This document shows, in pieces, positions 1-12,647 of a DNA stretch of 64,000 bases. Below the pieces are notes generated by a model. The model was given only the letters and a program-made list of their open reading frames with translations. It was not told the origin of the DNA and ran no database searches. This DNA comes from Dimorphilus gyrociliatus (lineage: Eukaryota; Annelida; Polychaeta; Dinophilidae), in NCBI GenBank assembly GCA_904063045.1, contig CAJFCJ010000001.1:2859501-2923500 (forward strand), given 5' to 3'. Each line of letters starts with the position of its first letter. Positions within the stretch are counted from its first letter, which is position 1. Made by a program: the position numbers and the translations under genes.

Positions 1-22
1 TAATTGTAATTAAATTTCATAG

Positions 23-1472
23 AAAGTGGAAGGCGGAGAAGACGGGTGTTAAAGTTCTAACACTTTGTAAAGCCCATAGGAGACTTTTAACTGGTTCTAG
101 AAGTATACATTTATGGTGTTTAGATACGGAAAAATTACTTAGAACTTTCTCCGCTCATTCCGGATCAATCAGCCATCTTGCCCCATTTTGTATGGATCAA
201 GATAAATCTTATTTTTTATCATCAGCTAATGGTGATCGTTTAGTAAATATTTGGAATATAGACGATGAAAGACCAATAGCAACGATAACGGCAGCGAGCG
301 AAATTCGAAGATTATCTGTTAATGAACGAGTTAATCCCATAATATTTACTATTGTAACTAATGATGGATGCGTATATTTATATGAAGCTGTGATTAATGG
401 AACTTGCAAACCTTTAACATATTCTGTACATTTAACAATAGCGGCGGATGATGACGAAAATGTCTTACAGCAAATCGGAATTGTTGACGCAAATTTCACT
501 GCTGCTAAGCGCCTTGTATTGGCCTACGGGTTGAATTATTTGACAATAGAGGAGCTGACCTATGCAGGATTGGAAAAAGAAACTGTTTTATCAAGAAAAT
601 TACCTAAGAATGATTTGATCAAAGAAGGTACCTTTCGATTGGAAAAAGATGTTATTAGGAAAGGGAAACAAGTAGAAATTTTCGATAATTCAAATATGGT
701 ATTAAAACGTGCCAACTTTGCTCATGAAACTTCCGAACTTTTAGGATCAAAAGACATTAATAAAGAAAAACCGACAGCTGACAATATGGCAATATTATTA
801 ACACAAGCATTGAAATTTCAAGAAAAAAAGACTTTGAATTACATTTTGCAACAGAGAGACGAGGATATGATTAGAAAAACTGTTGAAAAAATTTCTTATT
901 CAGCTGTAATTCCCTTAGTGAATGAGTTGATGGAGAGACTGTCAGGCAGAGCTCAAGGAGCAATTACGGCAATGGTGTGGATTAAAAGAGTTCTTTCAGT
1001 GCATATGAGTTACTTGATGAATTCAAAATCTGCAACAGATCTATTACAACCCCTTATCGATGTTCTTACGAACAGAGAGCAGATGCATACGAAACTATGC
1101 AGATTGCAGGGTAAAATTGATTTGGTTATTGCTCAAATTGCTTCTGCTAAACACGAAGATGACGAGGATGACGAGGAGAAGCCCGCCGGATTGGTCTACG
1201 ATGATGGTAGGTTATCGTTTAATAAAGGGAAGCAATTGAATTTTTTTGACTTATTATCCTTTTTTATAGATTCGTCGGATGAAGAGAATACTGCAGTTGG
1301 TATGCAATCAATGTCTCCCTTGAATAAACTAGATGATGAGGGAGATATGGAAGTAGATGATAACCATTTAGAGGACGAAAGTGATGAAAGCGAAGACGAG
1401 TGTATTGACGTTGATGAAGGTGATGACGACGATGAAGCTGATGACGATGATGATGACGATGAGGACGATTAA
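23..1472 (+). CDS. WDR43: WDR43/UTP5-like U3 snoRNP (t-UTP) protein, 3' part
   Basis: Small-subunit processome factor acting in the nucleolus in pre-rRNA transcription and processing. The 5' part lies outside the window. The reading frame enters after a likely splice acceptor (TTCATAG ending near 22). The visible part opens with WD40-type repeats (GSRSIHLW, SISHLAPFC, DRLVNIWN), then a Utp12-family helical domain covering roughly the stretch encoded by 780-1150, then a long Asp/Glu tail typical of nucleolar proteins. The stop is at 1470-1472. Bases 1207-1269 look like a 63-nt intron (GTAGGT...TTTATAG) that is also open in frame, so the true protein may lack those 21 residues. Family assignment rests on domain order and remembered similarity to WDR43; other Utp12-domain WD proteins are less likely because of the length and the single acidic tail. 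Confidence 0.8.
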
Positions 1473-1827
1473 ATTCGGAGACTGTTCATTCTTGTTTGTT
1501 AATGAATCGTTAAAGTTTTTCATGTACAGAGGAACATTTTTGGAAATTTTGTTCGAATATACTGTGTAGTTAGTTACTATTTTTTCTAAATGAGTTTTTA
1601 AGTAAACGGCGCTCATAAGAAAAATGAAACTGTACGCCGATCTGATTCATTTATAAATGCTGAATTGTTTTCCTAAAGAATTTTTACGCCATAAAATAAT
1701 GTTCAAGTGTTCAACTTTATTCTTAAAACGAACAAAATTTCTCAAGAAAACATGAATAAAAAATTTAAAGCTAAACCAAAATATTGAACTAGAGTTGTTC
1801 TTTTAATTAAAACCACACTAAAACTTA
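1473..1827. other. Convergent 3' region between WDR43 and SLC29
   Basis: Short AT-rich spacer between two convergent genes. It holds an AATAAA-type poly(A) signal on the plus strand near 1754. No further gene is supported. Confidence 0.6.
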
Positions 1828-4293
1828 TTAAATTAGATACTTTGAGAGTAAAAACGAAAAAAATGAGCCAGCTGTTAATCCCAGAGCTAGAAAGAAGGAC
1901 ATGAGAGCACCAGCAGTCTCTTCATCCTCCTCTTGAGCATTCATAGGTCCATACATCATACAAAGAGTTGATAAATATCCGTTAGTAAATGCAAACAATA
2001 CCATTATCACGGCTGGAGCAATATCATTATCAAAGTAAACATTCAGGTGTTGACGAGGTTGAAAGTTACAAAATATAAATAACGGTATAAAGATTATTCT
2101 TGAAACACTCAAAAAAGGTAACCAATTACTTCCAAATTTAGGCTAAAAATAATTTTTGTAATAAATATTCAAGTTAATTAATTAATTAATTAATTGTAAA
2201 ATTTATAATAATTATCTACCCATTGATAAAACCCGCATGTGGAACGACCAACTAAGTCGAATAGGTTAAATAATAAGAAGCATACAACTGGTGTAAAATA
2301 TTTATCTCTCCATTCGCTTTCGACTCGATTATTTTCCATTAAAGTATCATTTTGTCCAGGTGAATTTTTTATCGGTTGAATTGATGAACTGATGGCCGGA
2401 AAGCACGCAAGTGTAACAAAGAATGTTATTGAAACACTAGAAGCGTATTTAAAAATCTATATAATAAATAATAATTAAGATTTCTATATATATATATATA
2501 TATTAATATATATAAAGAGAGAGAATATAGCAAAAATTTACCATTCTATATACTCTCCATAATGGTGCACCAGTAGTTTTTGTAAAAGCAACATTACTTT
2601 TTGTATCGTTATCATTCGTTTCGTCTATACCATTAAAAGTGCTTGTTCTTAAAGATTTCTCTACAATTAATTAGAATAAATGAATATGTAAATTAACTAT
2701 TGAAATATTTAAAAAACTTAGTAAGTTTCACTTACTATCCGTATGGTATCTTGCAAATTTCTACAAAAATGGACAATCTCATAAGTTTCAAATATTATAT
2801 ATACTAATATATACATAAGTAAGTAACATACTAAACATGGTAGTATAAGATACGCCAAAAAAGCCAAAATAAGAACTATTAGAGCAATAGAAAAGTAGAA
2901 TAGGCCACTTTGTAGCGCGTCCTTTGTTGCAGCAATACTAATTATATTCGCTATTGCTGCCATAGTACCACCAAAACCCTGCCACAGAAGTTAATTTATA
3001 CATATATATTTATATGTCCATGTTATTATACATATTTATTCTATTAGTTAGTAAAATGAATTACTTGTCCCGCCATGACTGATTGCGAATATCTGGGTGG
3101 AAACATACTCGCTAAACCAAACACTCCTCCCTGCAAAACTGCACTTGCAGCTAATAGAAAACAAGCAAAGTTATTAAGATAATAATATTATTAATTATTA
3201 ACTACTTAACCATTCATTATGACAATGCATACAAGCGTTATAGCGAAAAATTCAACTTGCCCTATTAAAAGAGGTTATATGAGTTATAATTATATATAGA
3301 ATTGAATACATAACAGGAAATAACTTACACATATCAGTGTTCAAAAGGGCAAATACAATTGTCGAAGCGAATATCAATATCATTGTACACACTGCAATTA
3401 TTATGCGTATTTTTAACCTAATTCTGTTTGGAGAAAGATGATAAAAGATAAGAAAAAAACTCTCAGACATACAGATACAAATGTAATCCCTTTCCACTCC
3501 CCCCACCCTCCCCATCAGAAAAAAAAAACTTACAATCTCGTTGCAACAGTATTTAAAAACATAAAAAGAACATTTGGAAGCATTGCAGCAACGGCCAAAT
3601 AACTTTCAAATGAAACTTGAAAATCCGTTTCATATTCTGGTTTAATGTATTCGGTAAAATTCTTTGGTAATGTGATGTTTCTTAATTTATACATAAAATA
3701 CTGAAAAAAAACAATATTAATTATGAATATATTTGAATAAAGCCTATTATGTATCAATAACAATAATTACTACTTGACTTTTTATCTTAGTTCAATGACT
3801 GAAGAGTTATGTCTTATCAGTTATAGGTTATCTTTTAATTATTTAGGGCTTATATAGGTTATACAAGTATATAGAACATAACTATATATATATATATTAA
3901 TATATAATACGTTTATATGTTAAGTAATAGAACTATAAGTATACTTTATATACAGTAAATAATTAAATATTTGTTTATAGGCCTGGATACTAGTCCCCTC
4001 GTTACGTAATCAAAAGTAAAAAGAGCAAAAACATGAGAAAAAACGGAATACATACGTGTTTTCCATTGATAAAAAAGTTCCATGGTAGCAGAGTACCAAT
4101 CCCTAATAAATAGAATATAGCATAGACGATTTTTAATCTGAAAAGTCGAAATATTAGGAGTAGGTATTGAGGGATTAATTCATTACATCTCTATTAATTT
4201 ATAGTTCAATTTGATTTCTTACCGATCTTTTGGAACTCCTATAGCACCTTTCCTAGGTAGAAGGGACGTGGACTCTTGATCTGAATCGTACAT
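1828..4293 (-). CDS. Equilibrative nucleoside transporter (SLC29 family, ENT3-like)
   Basis: Multi-pass carrier for nucleosides. Eleven exons join in phase: 4293-4223, 4137-4056, 3700-3534, 3417-3329, 3261-3211, 3150-3065, 2978-2832, 2760-2736, 2660-2542, 2456-2220 and 2142-1828, giving 462 aa, close to the family size (about 450-475). Diagnostic pieces are GTLLPWNFF in TM1 (LPWN at residues 41-44), WQVEFFAITLVCIVIMNG, GGVFGLASMFPPRYSQSVM, CFLLFNLFDLVGRS and the C-terminal GYLSTLCMMYGP block. About eleven hydrophobic helices are visible. The N-terminus carries an acidic dileucine signal, ESTSLL at residues 7-12, like the lysosomal ENT3 subgroup, so a lysosomal location is inferred. All introns are GT-AG and 60-116 nt except one of 355 nt. 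Confidence 0.93.
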
Positions 4294-5053
4294 ATTTATT
4301 TAAAGCTAAATACTTCTGTTTCTATACATCGTATTAAACTCAAGGCTCTTTCAGTAGGTACATACTGAAAGTGGACAATTGGACACGAAAACGAGGCTAG
4401 ATTTGGCGCCAATTAAAAATTCAAATTACTCTAATATAAGACACTGTGTATTTTTTAGTCCTATACTTCTGGAACTACGCACTTTTATATAACGATATGA
4501 TAAATTGTACTCTATTTTCTGTGGTCTTATTGTTATTCATATTACATTCATATCAAAATTATTACATAATAATGTTTACAAAGCCTCCTTTATATAAAAA
4601 ATTGATCCTTGAACGTAACGATAATAAGAGATTATTGATAGCCTTCTATCAAGGATAAAAGAGTAATTTATTAAGAGATTAATAAAAAAGGATAAGATAA
4701 TCCTATGCAAAATTGGTTTAAATCTTATCAATTTTCATATAAAATAAGTTTTATTTCCATTTCTTTTCCTCCTTTTGAACTTGACTCCATTGTCATTTAT
4801 GATTAGAAAGCTAATAGACTAGATTGGCATATAGATAGTTAGATATTAATAAATGCTATATATATATATATATATTTAATAGTGAAGTTTTATTACATGT
4901 ATTAATTTAAAATTGTTGAAAAATTTGGATATTTTCAATAGCATTTTTAACTTTAATAGATCCATAGAACCTTTTTTCATGACCAAAATCAATATTTGTA
5001 ATAGAAAAATACATTCAAAGAATTCTAAAAGGTCTTCAACACGAGATATAAAA

Positions 5054-5094
<41 letters not shown>

Positions 5095-5330
5095 TATATA
5101 CTATATACTTATTTATATACTGTATATAGTGTTTATATGTAAATATATAGAATGGATTGAATCCGAATGAATGTACTATTTAATAATTGTAATAATGGAA
5201 TCTAAGAGCCATCAATCACTCTAAAAGGCAATTTTTAACAATTGACTAAAAGTATGGCAAAAAGTCTCGTGTTGAAAAAAGCCTTTAATGTTTTTATAGA
5301 TTGTTTACATAGTTTAAACATTTTTTTGTA
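4294..5330. other. Intergenic region, SLC29 5' flank to WRAP53 3' end
   Basis: About 1 kb with no supported gene. Near the SLC29 start, 4402-4412 reads TTTGGCGCCAA, an E2F-like palindrome that could belong to its promoter. The rest is AT-rich, with a (TA)n tract at 5057-5092 followed by two TACTGTAT-type motifs (about 5089 and 5119). Confidence 0.6.
5057..5092. repeat. (TA)n microsatellite
   Basis: Uninterrupted TA dinucleotide run of about 36 bases, passing directly into TACAGTATATACTATATAC. Similar runs lie at 48279-48310 and 48632-48665. Confidence 0.95.
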
Positions 5331-7443
5331 TTATGTAACCGTCCACCGCCATAACTTTAGAGAATTGTCGAATATTTCTTCTCCTCCTTTAACATTCGCT
5401 TCACTTTCATCACTATCATATTCGTAAGGAAATGGAAATTTTCGTTCCCCAGATCCTGTAGCTACTATTGGTAGACTAGGATGTATACTGTAAAGGAAAA
5501 AAAAAAGAAGCAAATTATAGTAGTTGATCTAGAATCTTATTTAAACTTTGATAACAAACCTTATTCCGTTTATGACGTCATCGTGTAATTTATGAACTGC
5601 TAGAGGTATTAATATAGCCTCATTTTGAACATCCTTAGGCGCCGATTTTAAATCCCATATGGAAACGGCTTGATTATGATTTCCAGATATTAAATATCGA
5701 CCAGAGCTATGGATAAAAAAGAAAGTATTTATCTTGTTTCAATATTTAGTTTATATCTATTACTAAGCGGAGGAAACTTACGGATCCAGATCAAAAAACA
5801 TGCGTTGATTGGTCTCAACTCGTCTTTTAAGACAGTACACAATTCCTCCAACTCGAATATCCCAACAAATAATTTCAGGATCCTTAGTTTTAATTAAAAA
5901 TAAGAATTAATAGTATAATATAAGAAACAAAGATAATATAAATACTTTTCTTCCGCCGGCGAACAGATAGTAACCATCATTTGAAAATAAAAGGTGTGTT
6001 ATACCACCAACTTGACCTTCGAACATCATCTGAGCACTTAAAGTGTTTTCGCAATATATTGCTGTTGAGGTTGAATAGGATCCTGCGGCGAACAACTTAG
6101 GTTGTTGCGGGCAATTGGCAATACAAGAAATAATTCCCTTTTGACCGACTGATTTTTTTGCTATAATTTAGAAAAATAGATATTATCATCTTGTAAATAC
6201 TGTACGTAGTGTGTATACAGCTTCTAAATATAGAATTGTAATATATACCTGTTTTAATCGAGCTGTATTGTCTACCTGGTTTGGCTATATCAAATACATT
6301 TATTTGTTGATTTAAACCGCAGATTAGTTTTTCTCCTTCAGCATTGAAATTAATTGAATAAACTGACGTCATTTCATCCTGAAGAAATTAAAATAGATGT
6401 AAAATATATAAAAGGAAAATAAAAGTAATTTTTATTTCTTCAATTGAAAGCTGTTATATAATCGAAATTCTACTTACAACATTATCGTATGACCGATAGC
6501 TGGCTCGTAAATGACCATCAAATGCATCGTATAAGTGAACAGGACAACGTCGGCTTGTTGTGGCAAAGCTAGATATAAGTACAAGTGTATTTTTCTTAAT
6601 TAAATCCGTAAATTATTATACATAGGTTCTTACTTACCAACACGTTTGCGGGTCAGCTGAAGACATACATGGGTACCAAGCATAATCATATATCATATCT
6701 CCATCTTCTATAGCAACTACAGAAGCCTGTTAGGAGATAGAACAGATAAAAATATTGTTTCTATCAGTGAAAAAAACACTTATACCATCTCAACAGGTGT
6801 TTCTTCGTCATCTGACGTGCCGTAGAGTTGTTGAGGAGAATTAAATAAACGTAAGTAAGAATCATTGCTAGCCGTTAAAATGCATAAACCGTCAGGTGCC
6901 CTTTGTAAATAAGTAGTGAATAGTTATTTTTGTCTTTAACTTCATGATATAGTATTGAACTTGAAGAATTTTTACCATTTACATCCTTTCAAGAAATTTT
7001 CTGGAATCTTATTAAATTCTCTTTTTGCTATTGCAATTTCTTTAGGTTTAAGATTAAAGTTACATGTAAATGTTCTGGAGGGGAAAAGAGAGCGATATAT
7101 TAGTGTTTTGTGAATATAGTTAACAAATCAACTTGATAAACTACTTTATCTCTGGTAATTTTTCATCTGCCTGGTCTATGCCTTCCTCAAGTTCACTTCC
7201 CTTAGATTCAATATTTTCTTCTTGCTTATTATCTGGAATGAAAAGTGTTATTTGTTCGAGTAGAAATTTTGTTTACAAAGGATGTTAAAGCTTAATAGTA
7301 CCATTTAAAGTTTCTGTTTCTATTTTATGCTGCTCTTCAACCTCATGATTTTGCTCTTGAGGAACTTGAGGCCCAATAAATGGCAAATCAGTTTCCATTG
7401 GAGATTGTCTAGGGGTAGAATCTGTATTTATATCGGCTTCCAT
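5331..7443 (-). CDS. WRAP53: Telomerase Cajal body protein 1 (WRAP53/TCAB1)
   Basis: WD40 protein that brings scaRNAs and telomerase RNA to Cajal bodies. Eleven in-phase exons: 7443-7302, 7232-7145, 7074-6976, 6900-6786, 6726-6638, 6568-6478, 6378-6249, 6160-5946, 5882-5782, 5706-5560 and 5487-5331, giving 457 aa. The N-terminal third is acidic and low complexity; a beta-propeller follows from about residue 90. Family landmarks are WAPDGLCILT, IYDYAWYPCMSSADP, VHLYDAFDGHLRASYR, GGITHLLFSNDG, KDPEIICWDIR, NQRMFFDLDP and the end block SIHPSLPIVATGSG. Human WRAP53 is longer (548 aa), mostly in its disordered N-terminus. The gene is divergent from the LRRC27-like gene, with 396 bp between start codons. 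Confidence 0.95.
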
Positions 7444-7839
7444 TGATGGTTTGCGCAACGTTATCTTTCAATAAACTATTTTAATTTTTATTCGCAATTC
7501 TTGGGGAAATGAAATACTTAAAGAGATATGAGAGCCTAAATGAATTATGAAGATTTTAGATTTTCAATTAGCGTATTTTCAAAGCATAGTCTTTTGCATA
7601 TATTCTATCAGAAAAAAGAAGCCGAATTTCGCCGGGGCGCCATATTTACAATCAGAAAGTGTTCGATGCATACGAGGCAGTGTCCATTATAAAATCGTAA
7701 CCAAGCAACTATTTATAAATAATAAGTCACATTTGGCAGTACAACGTGTTTATTTTACTGCGTAAAATTAGTATTATCAATAGATTTATTATAGTTTTTA
7801 AATCAACACATTATCGAATGTATTTACATTATTAAAAAG
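7444..7839. promoter_or_regulatory. Divergent promoter region, WRAP53 / LRRC27-like
   Basis: Both start codons face away from this 396-bp spacer, so it must hold both promoters. A GC-rich core around 7621-7643 contains CGCCGGGGCGCCAT, resembling GC-box, E2F or weak CTCF elements. No gene is supported inside; an open frame at 7547-7765 has no recognisable features. Confidence 0.5.
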
Positions 7840-10083
7840 ATGCAAGAACAAAAAGTAACTCAAGAGGAGGCAAATAGTGAGAAGAATGTAGTAGTTGACA
7901 GATTATCACTCAATTTTGATGGTCAAGATGAGGTTGATAGGACGAGACTCCCAAGTGATAGAATAATGAGAAAAATATTTGATGCTACTCATAGTCTGAG
8001 TACAACTTTGGATTTATCGAATTATAATTTAACAGAGGTACCCGAAGAAATTCTTGACATGTCTCAGTTACAAAACTTATATCTTAGTTATAATAAAATA
8101 ACAACTCTTCCAGGAAATTTCTTTGATAAACTATCTAACTTACAGTGGTTAGATTTAAGATTTAACCAACTAAAAAGTCTACCGACAACGTATATAGGCC
8201 GTCATAAATGCTTAAGGAATATGTTGTTGGAAGGTAATAATTTGAGAACTTTACCATTGGAATTAGGTTTAATAACAACAATGGATGGTTTAAATTTAAG
8301 GGGTAATCCTTTAGAATTTCCTCCATCCGAAGTATTATCAAAAGGAACCAAAGAAATTCTTAAATTCTTTAGAGAGATACTTTTTGCAAAAAGTGGTAAG
8401 AAAGTTAAATCGGATGATTCTGTGACAAATAATAGTCGAAAGACATCATCATCAAGTGAAAACGATTCGTCAACTGAACAACAACAACAACAACAACAAC
8501 AACAGCAACAACAATTAGAACATGGCCTAGAAAATATGGATAAAATATATAATCGTTCAAAATCTATAGAACGTGAAGAGTTTGTCGGACCAATACTAAA
8601 ACCAGTTGATTTACAAAGGAAAAGTAGTTCAAAGAAATCTCTTAAAAGCGGTGGAAACAGAAGTGGAAAGACTAGATCAAAACAATCAAAACGCATAATT
8701 GATATTACTGAAAGAGTTGAAGATTCAGAATATAGAGATTCAGATAGAAGATTGCAAAAACTTTTGGAACACGAAAGGAGATTGGCTTTGATGAAGGGGA
8801 TAAATGAGGAGACTGATAAAATTCTCCAGAAAAGACGGTAAATCTACATCAATTCTTTATTAACATGAACAATGGAGAAGGTGAAAATTAATTGTATTAT
8901 TTTTCTTCTTCCTTTTCATAGAGATGCTGAAAGGCTACAAGAATTCCGAGATGAAAGCCGAAAGCGACAAATTCAAAAGGAAAGGGAAAAATTCTCTAAA
9001 GGATTATGTAAGATCATATTTCATCAACTTCAATTCTTCTTCACTTTTTAATTGTTTTTGCATATCTATTTTCCTTACATAGTCTATAAGAAAGCTGCCG
9101 AAACTGCTCCGTTTGCAACAGAACAGTCTAAATTAGTTACTGATACAAAAAAGCATGCGGATAGGCTAAAAGCGGAGACGGATATAACTCTAAAGATTGA
9201 AGAACATCTTAAGAGGATACACGAACGACGTTCTAAGCCAAAACAATCTGCTCAAGAGGAATTAATTGCCGCCCAAAAGGAATTAGAAATAGTAAGTTGC
9301 TATATACTAAGTATATAAGTATTTACATAATGACTCTTTGTCACACCCTCTTACTCTACCCCACCCACTTTACCGCCCCCTCCTCTCAATTTTCCTCAAC
9401 AAAGTAGTTTTATATATATATATATATAAAACGAAAAGAAAAACATGAGGGTGTGCATAAAGATAGAAGATCTATTTTTAGTAAATTATTCTATAAATAT
9501 ATTGTATTAAACGAATAATATAAATCATAAGAAGACTAGTTATTAATTAGTCAAATATGTCTTTTTTTTTATCTAATTTTTTATCAGATACAACAATTAC
9601 GTGGCGATTTAAGGAACACCTCACAATTCCGACCGTATTTTCCACACTCTTAAAAAAATTATACATCTTTGTAAGATTAAAAAGCTAACAAGACTTATAT
9701 AATGCTTTCTCTTTTTTGTCTGTTTATTTTCAAAGAAAGCTTCTTTCGTTTGGCTAATCATTTTTCCAGTATTATACATACTTTTACTGTATATTTTCCA
9801 GTATTTTTGTTTTTTTTACATATGTATATATATATTTAAATAGTATTTGCATATTTTATTATTATTATTATTATTATTAATTGTACCACTTTATAACAAC
9901 TTTATCTGCACTAAATATGGTTTTTTTTATTAAAAAACAAAAAAAAAGCTTTTAAAACGATTAAGTTATTAAGAGACAATTATTAATATACGTGTCTTTT
10001 AAAAACAGGCTCATCAACTCCAAAATGAAGTTCAAAAGAGAAAGAATATTGAATATAGATTAACTGCCTTCACCGGGGACTGA
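7840..10083 (+). CDS. LRRC27: LRRC27-like leucine-rich repeat protein with polyQ tract
   Basis: Four in-phase exons: 7840-8837, 8922-9007, 9083-9291 and 10009-10083, giving 455 aa. Residues about 45-180 form several LRRs (LDLSNYNL, LYLSYNKI, LDLRFNQL, LLEGNNL, LNLRGNPL). A basic linker follows with a run of twelve glutamines encoded by CAA/CAG at 8479-8514, then a charged coiled-coil-like C-terminal region rich in Glu, Lys and Arg, ending in RLTAFTGD. LRR N-terminus, charged helical C-terminus and ending fit LRRC27, whose biochemical role is poorly known. The last intron (717 nt) is long for this locus and holds an ATT repeat at 9857-9879. The start follows an in-frame stop region and opens with an acidic leader. 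Confidence 0.8.
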
Positions 10084-10631
10084 ATAGCTTCTTTTGTTTG
10101 TTTGTTTGTTTATTTTTTAATTATTGAGCTTTATGCTCAGTTCCATTTTATAAGGATAGGTTTTTTTATATTTATTTTATCTTTGTGACAAAAAATTAGC
10201 ACCAAACGGATTTTTATTATAAAATTCTTTTAATAATTATCTAAATAATTATGATAAAGAAGAGATAAAGATGAAAAAAGGGGTAATAATATAATTTTGT
10301 TTGTTACAAGTTCTTTATTAATATTTTACTTCTCTTCCAAACGGAAGACAAGAGATTAAAATATATGATAAGGGTAACAATGTCTGTTCATATTTTTTAA
10401 CACTTAATTGTTTATGACAAGTGGAAGATGAGATTTATTTTCTTTGCGTATGACTATCATTTTTAAATGGAATTCTATACTAATATTTTCATATTTGATT
10501 TATTTATGGCAATACACAGTGTTTCTTTTTCTTTTTATCTTCCTCTCTATCCTGCTCTGTTGTTTTTGTTACCACGACTATTTTCATATAAATAAAAAAT
10601 ACTGAATACATAGTTTTTCAAGTTGTTTTAT
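10084..10631. other. Convergent 3' region, LRRC27-like / EEFSEC
   Basis: About 550 bp of T-rich spacer between two stop codons. Contains a (TTTG)n run at 10094-10112 and AATAAA-like sequence near 10590. No gene seen. Confidence 0.6.
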
Positions 10632-12647
10632 TTATGTTTGTATCATCCTTTTCTTTGAATCATAGATGTATCTTTTAAATTTTAAATTAACCCTAACAAT
10701 TTCATTATGGGCTTCCTGTTTCTTCTTTTTTGACGATATTAATTCGCTCGTTTCTTCTTTTAGACCATCTTTAAAAGACAATTAGAATATATAAGTTTAT
10801 GATATTGATTCAACTATTTTCAATGAAAAATGAACAAACCTGAAAGTCTAACTTTAAACTTTCCACTTTGACCAAAGCTACTTTCAATTACCCCTTTTTC
10901 GCCCGTTGATAATTCAACTTTAAGATTTCTAAAAGCTTCTATATTACTTTCTTTCTTGAATAAACCATTACAGACAACTGTATAATCATCGGTTTTTCGT
11001 TCCACCACTCCTTGCCGTTGTTTCCATTTAAATATTTTAAGAGCTTCGAGGTCTTTAGAATAGTTTGGTCCAAACGTTTTTACAAGAGATCCATAAAATG
11101 CAAGTCGACATATATTAGCGTGAACATCGGTATCTAACCTTGAACCAATTATATAACTATCAGCTGAACAAATAACTGGTCTTTCGAATTCTACGAGTAA
11201 ATATTGTTTCCCTACGTCTAATAGCTCTTCTTCGTATTTATATTCCGAGTCAAAAGTAAATTTACTATCAACTTTTCCTTCATCGTTGTTGTGATTACTT
11301 TCAGAGAAGAAAGTTAGATTTCCCATTACAGTTTCATAGCCAACTGTTATATGGAATTTAGATTTCGTTTGGACGCTACCCTTATAATATTGAATCTTTT
11401 TTATATCGACTATAGCTGCGTCAATAGTTGGAAGTGCATTAATTGAACAGACAAGACCCCTTTCCAAAAGTTTTGGATCAAATTGAGTAACGCATAGACC
11501 AATTCTATCGCCCTTTAAGAAAAATAAGAAGAAAACTGTTATAATATACCAATTAAGAATACTTGTAGGTTTTTACTTGAATAGCTTTTTCAATAGGTTT
11601 CTTGAACATTTGCATACTTTTCACCTTTTTAACTTCTTTTAAAGCGGGGATTTCAATTTGCTATATGTATAAAAGTGACCATTATATAATAATTATAATA
11701 ATAAAAGAAGGAAAAGCTATCTATAGAATAAATTACATCATTAACTGAAACTTTTCCAGATAGAATTGTGCCAGTCATAACCGTTCCTTGTCCTTTAATT
11801 AAGAAGCAATGATCAACTGCATATATAAATGGGCCAGTTGTAGATCTCTTAGGAGAGAATGCATTAGATTTTAACGTATCTATCAATCCTTGTATATTAA
11901 TACCACTTGTATCTGTTGACTGTGTGATGAAACGAGTAAAAATATAAGTGTTCAATATACAAAAGTTTATAAAATTGTTAATGTTCTACCTCTGGTCCAC
12001 CTGGTTTCGCTGATACGGATACAATAGAACTCCCAGCAAATTTTGTTGGTTCCAATGTTTTTTGAATGCGTTTTGTCATCTATAAATTAATAGAATCACT
12101 AGCTATAAATTCTGAATTATGTATGATTATTCTTTTATTACTTTATCAATAATGGCTTGTCTCTTAGATTCATCTAGAAGATCTATCTTATTTAGAACAA
12201 CTATCATTTTATCGCATGTTATTTGACCTATAATAAGGCATTCTGCTGTTTGGGTCTGGATTCCTTTTGTCACATCGACAACCAACATCATTAAGTCAAT
12301 AATTTGGGCTCCTATGAAATATTCTCGTATAGTTTATGAATAGTTTATATTTCTCACCAACCTCCCATAATTGTTCTAATAAGGCTTGCATGACCAGGAC
12401 AATCGACTAACGTAAACTGGAACTTTTCAAGTTCTAATTGTTGTAAATGATCTGGCGGTTCTACAATGAATGATGAAAAGCCCAAATCGAGAGTTATTCC
12501 TCTCTCTCTACTTTGTGGATTTTTATCAAAACTAGCTGTACTAGCAATAGAGCTAAGAATCTTTGCCAAGCTAGTTTTTCCACTGTCAACGTGGCCTAAA
12601 ACACCGACGTTGAAGTTGAGAAATTTTTTCTTCTCTGATGCCGCCAT
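10632..12647 (-). CDS. EEFSEC: Selenocysteine-specific elongation factor eEFSec
   Basis: Translational GTPase that delivers Sec-tRNA to UGA codons in selenoprotein mRNAs. Exons 12647-12362, 12311-12142, 12079-11990, 11919-11737, 11660-11577, 11512-10840 and 10768-10632 join in phase to 540 aa (human 596). G1 is GHVDSGKT (residues 18-25), the switch-II region has DCPGH (82-86) and G4 is NKID (136-139). Further landmarks are VDHCFLIKGQGTVMTG, KSMQMFKKPI, GDRIGLCVTQFDPKLLERG and the C-terminal FKRYIYDSKKRMIQT in the domain specific to Sec factors, which separates it from EF-Tu and eIF2-gamma. The first donor is GTTGGT, away from consensus but the only one keeping phase. Its presence implies the organism makes selenoproteins. 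Confidence 0.96.

Noticed and set aside
4913-5170. 85-codon ORF over the TA repeat
   Set aside because: Its Tyr-Ile run is only the translation of the (TA)n microsatellite.
8202-8696. 164-codon minus-strand ORF with a polycysteine run
   Set aside because: Exact antisense of the LRRC27-like coding exon and its CAA/CAG repeat; no splice or family support.
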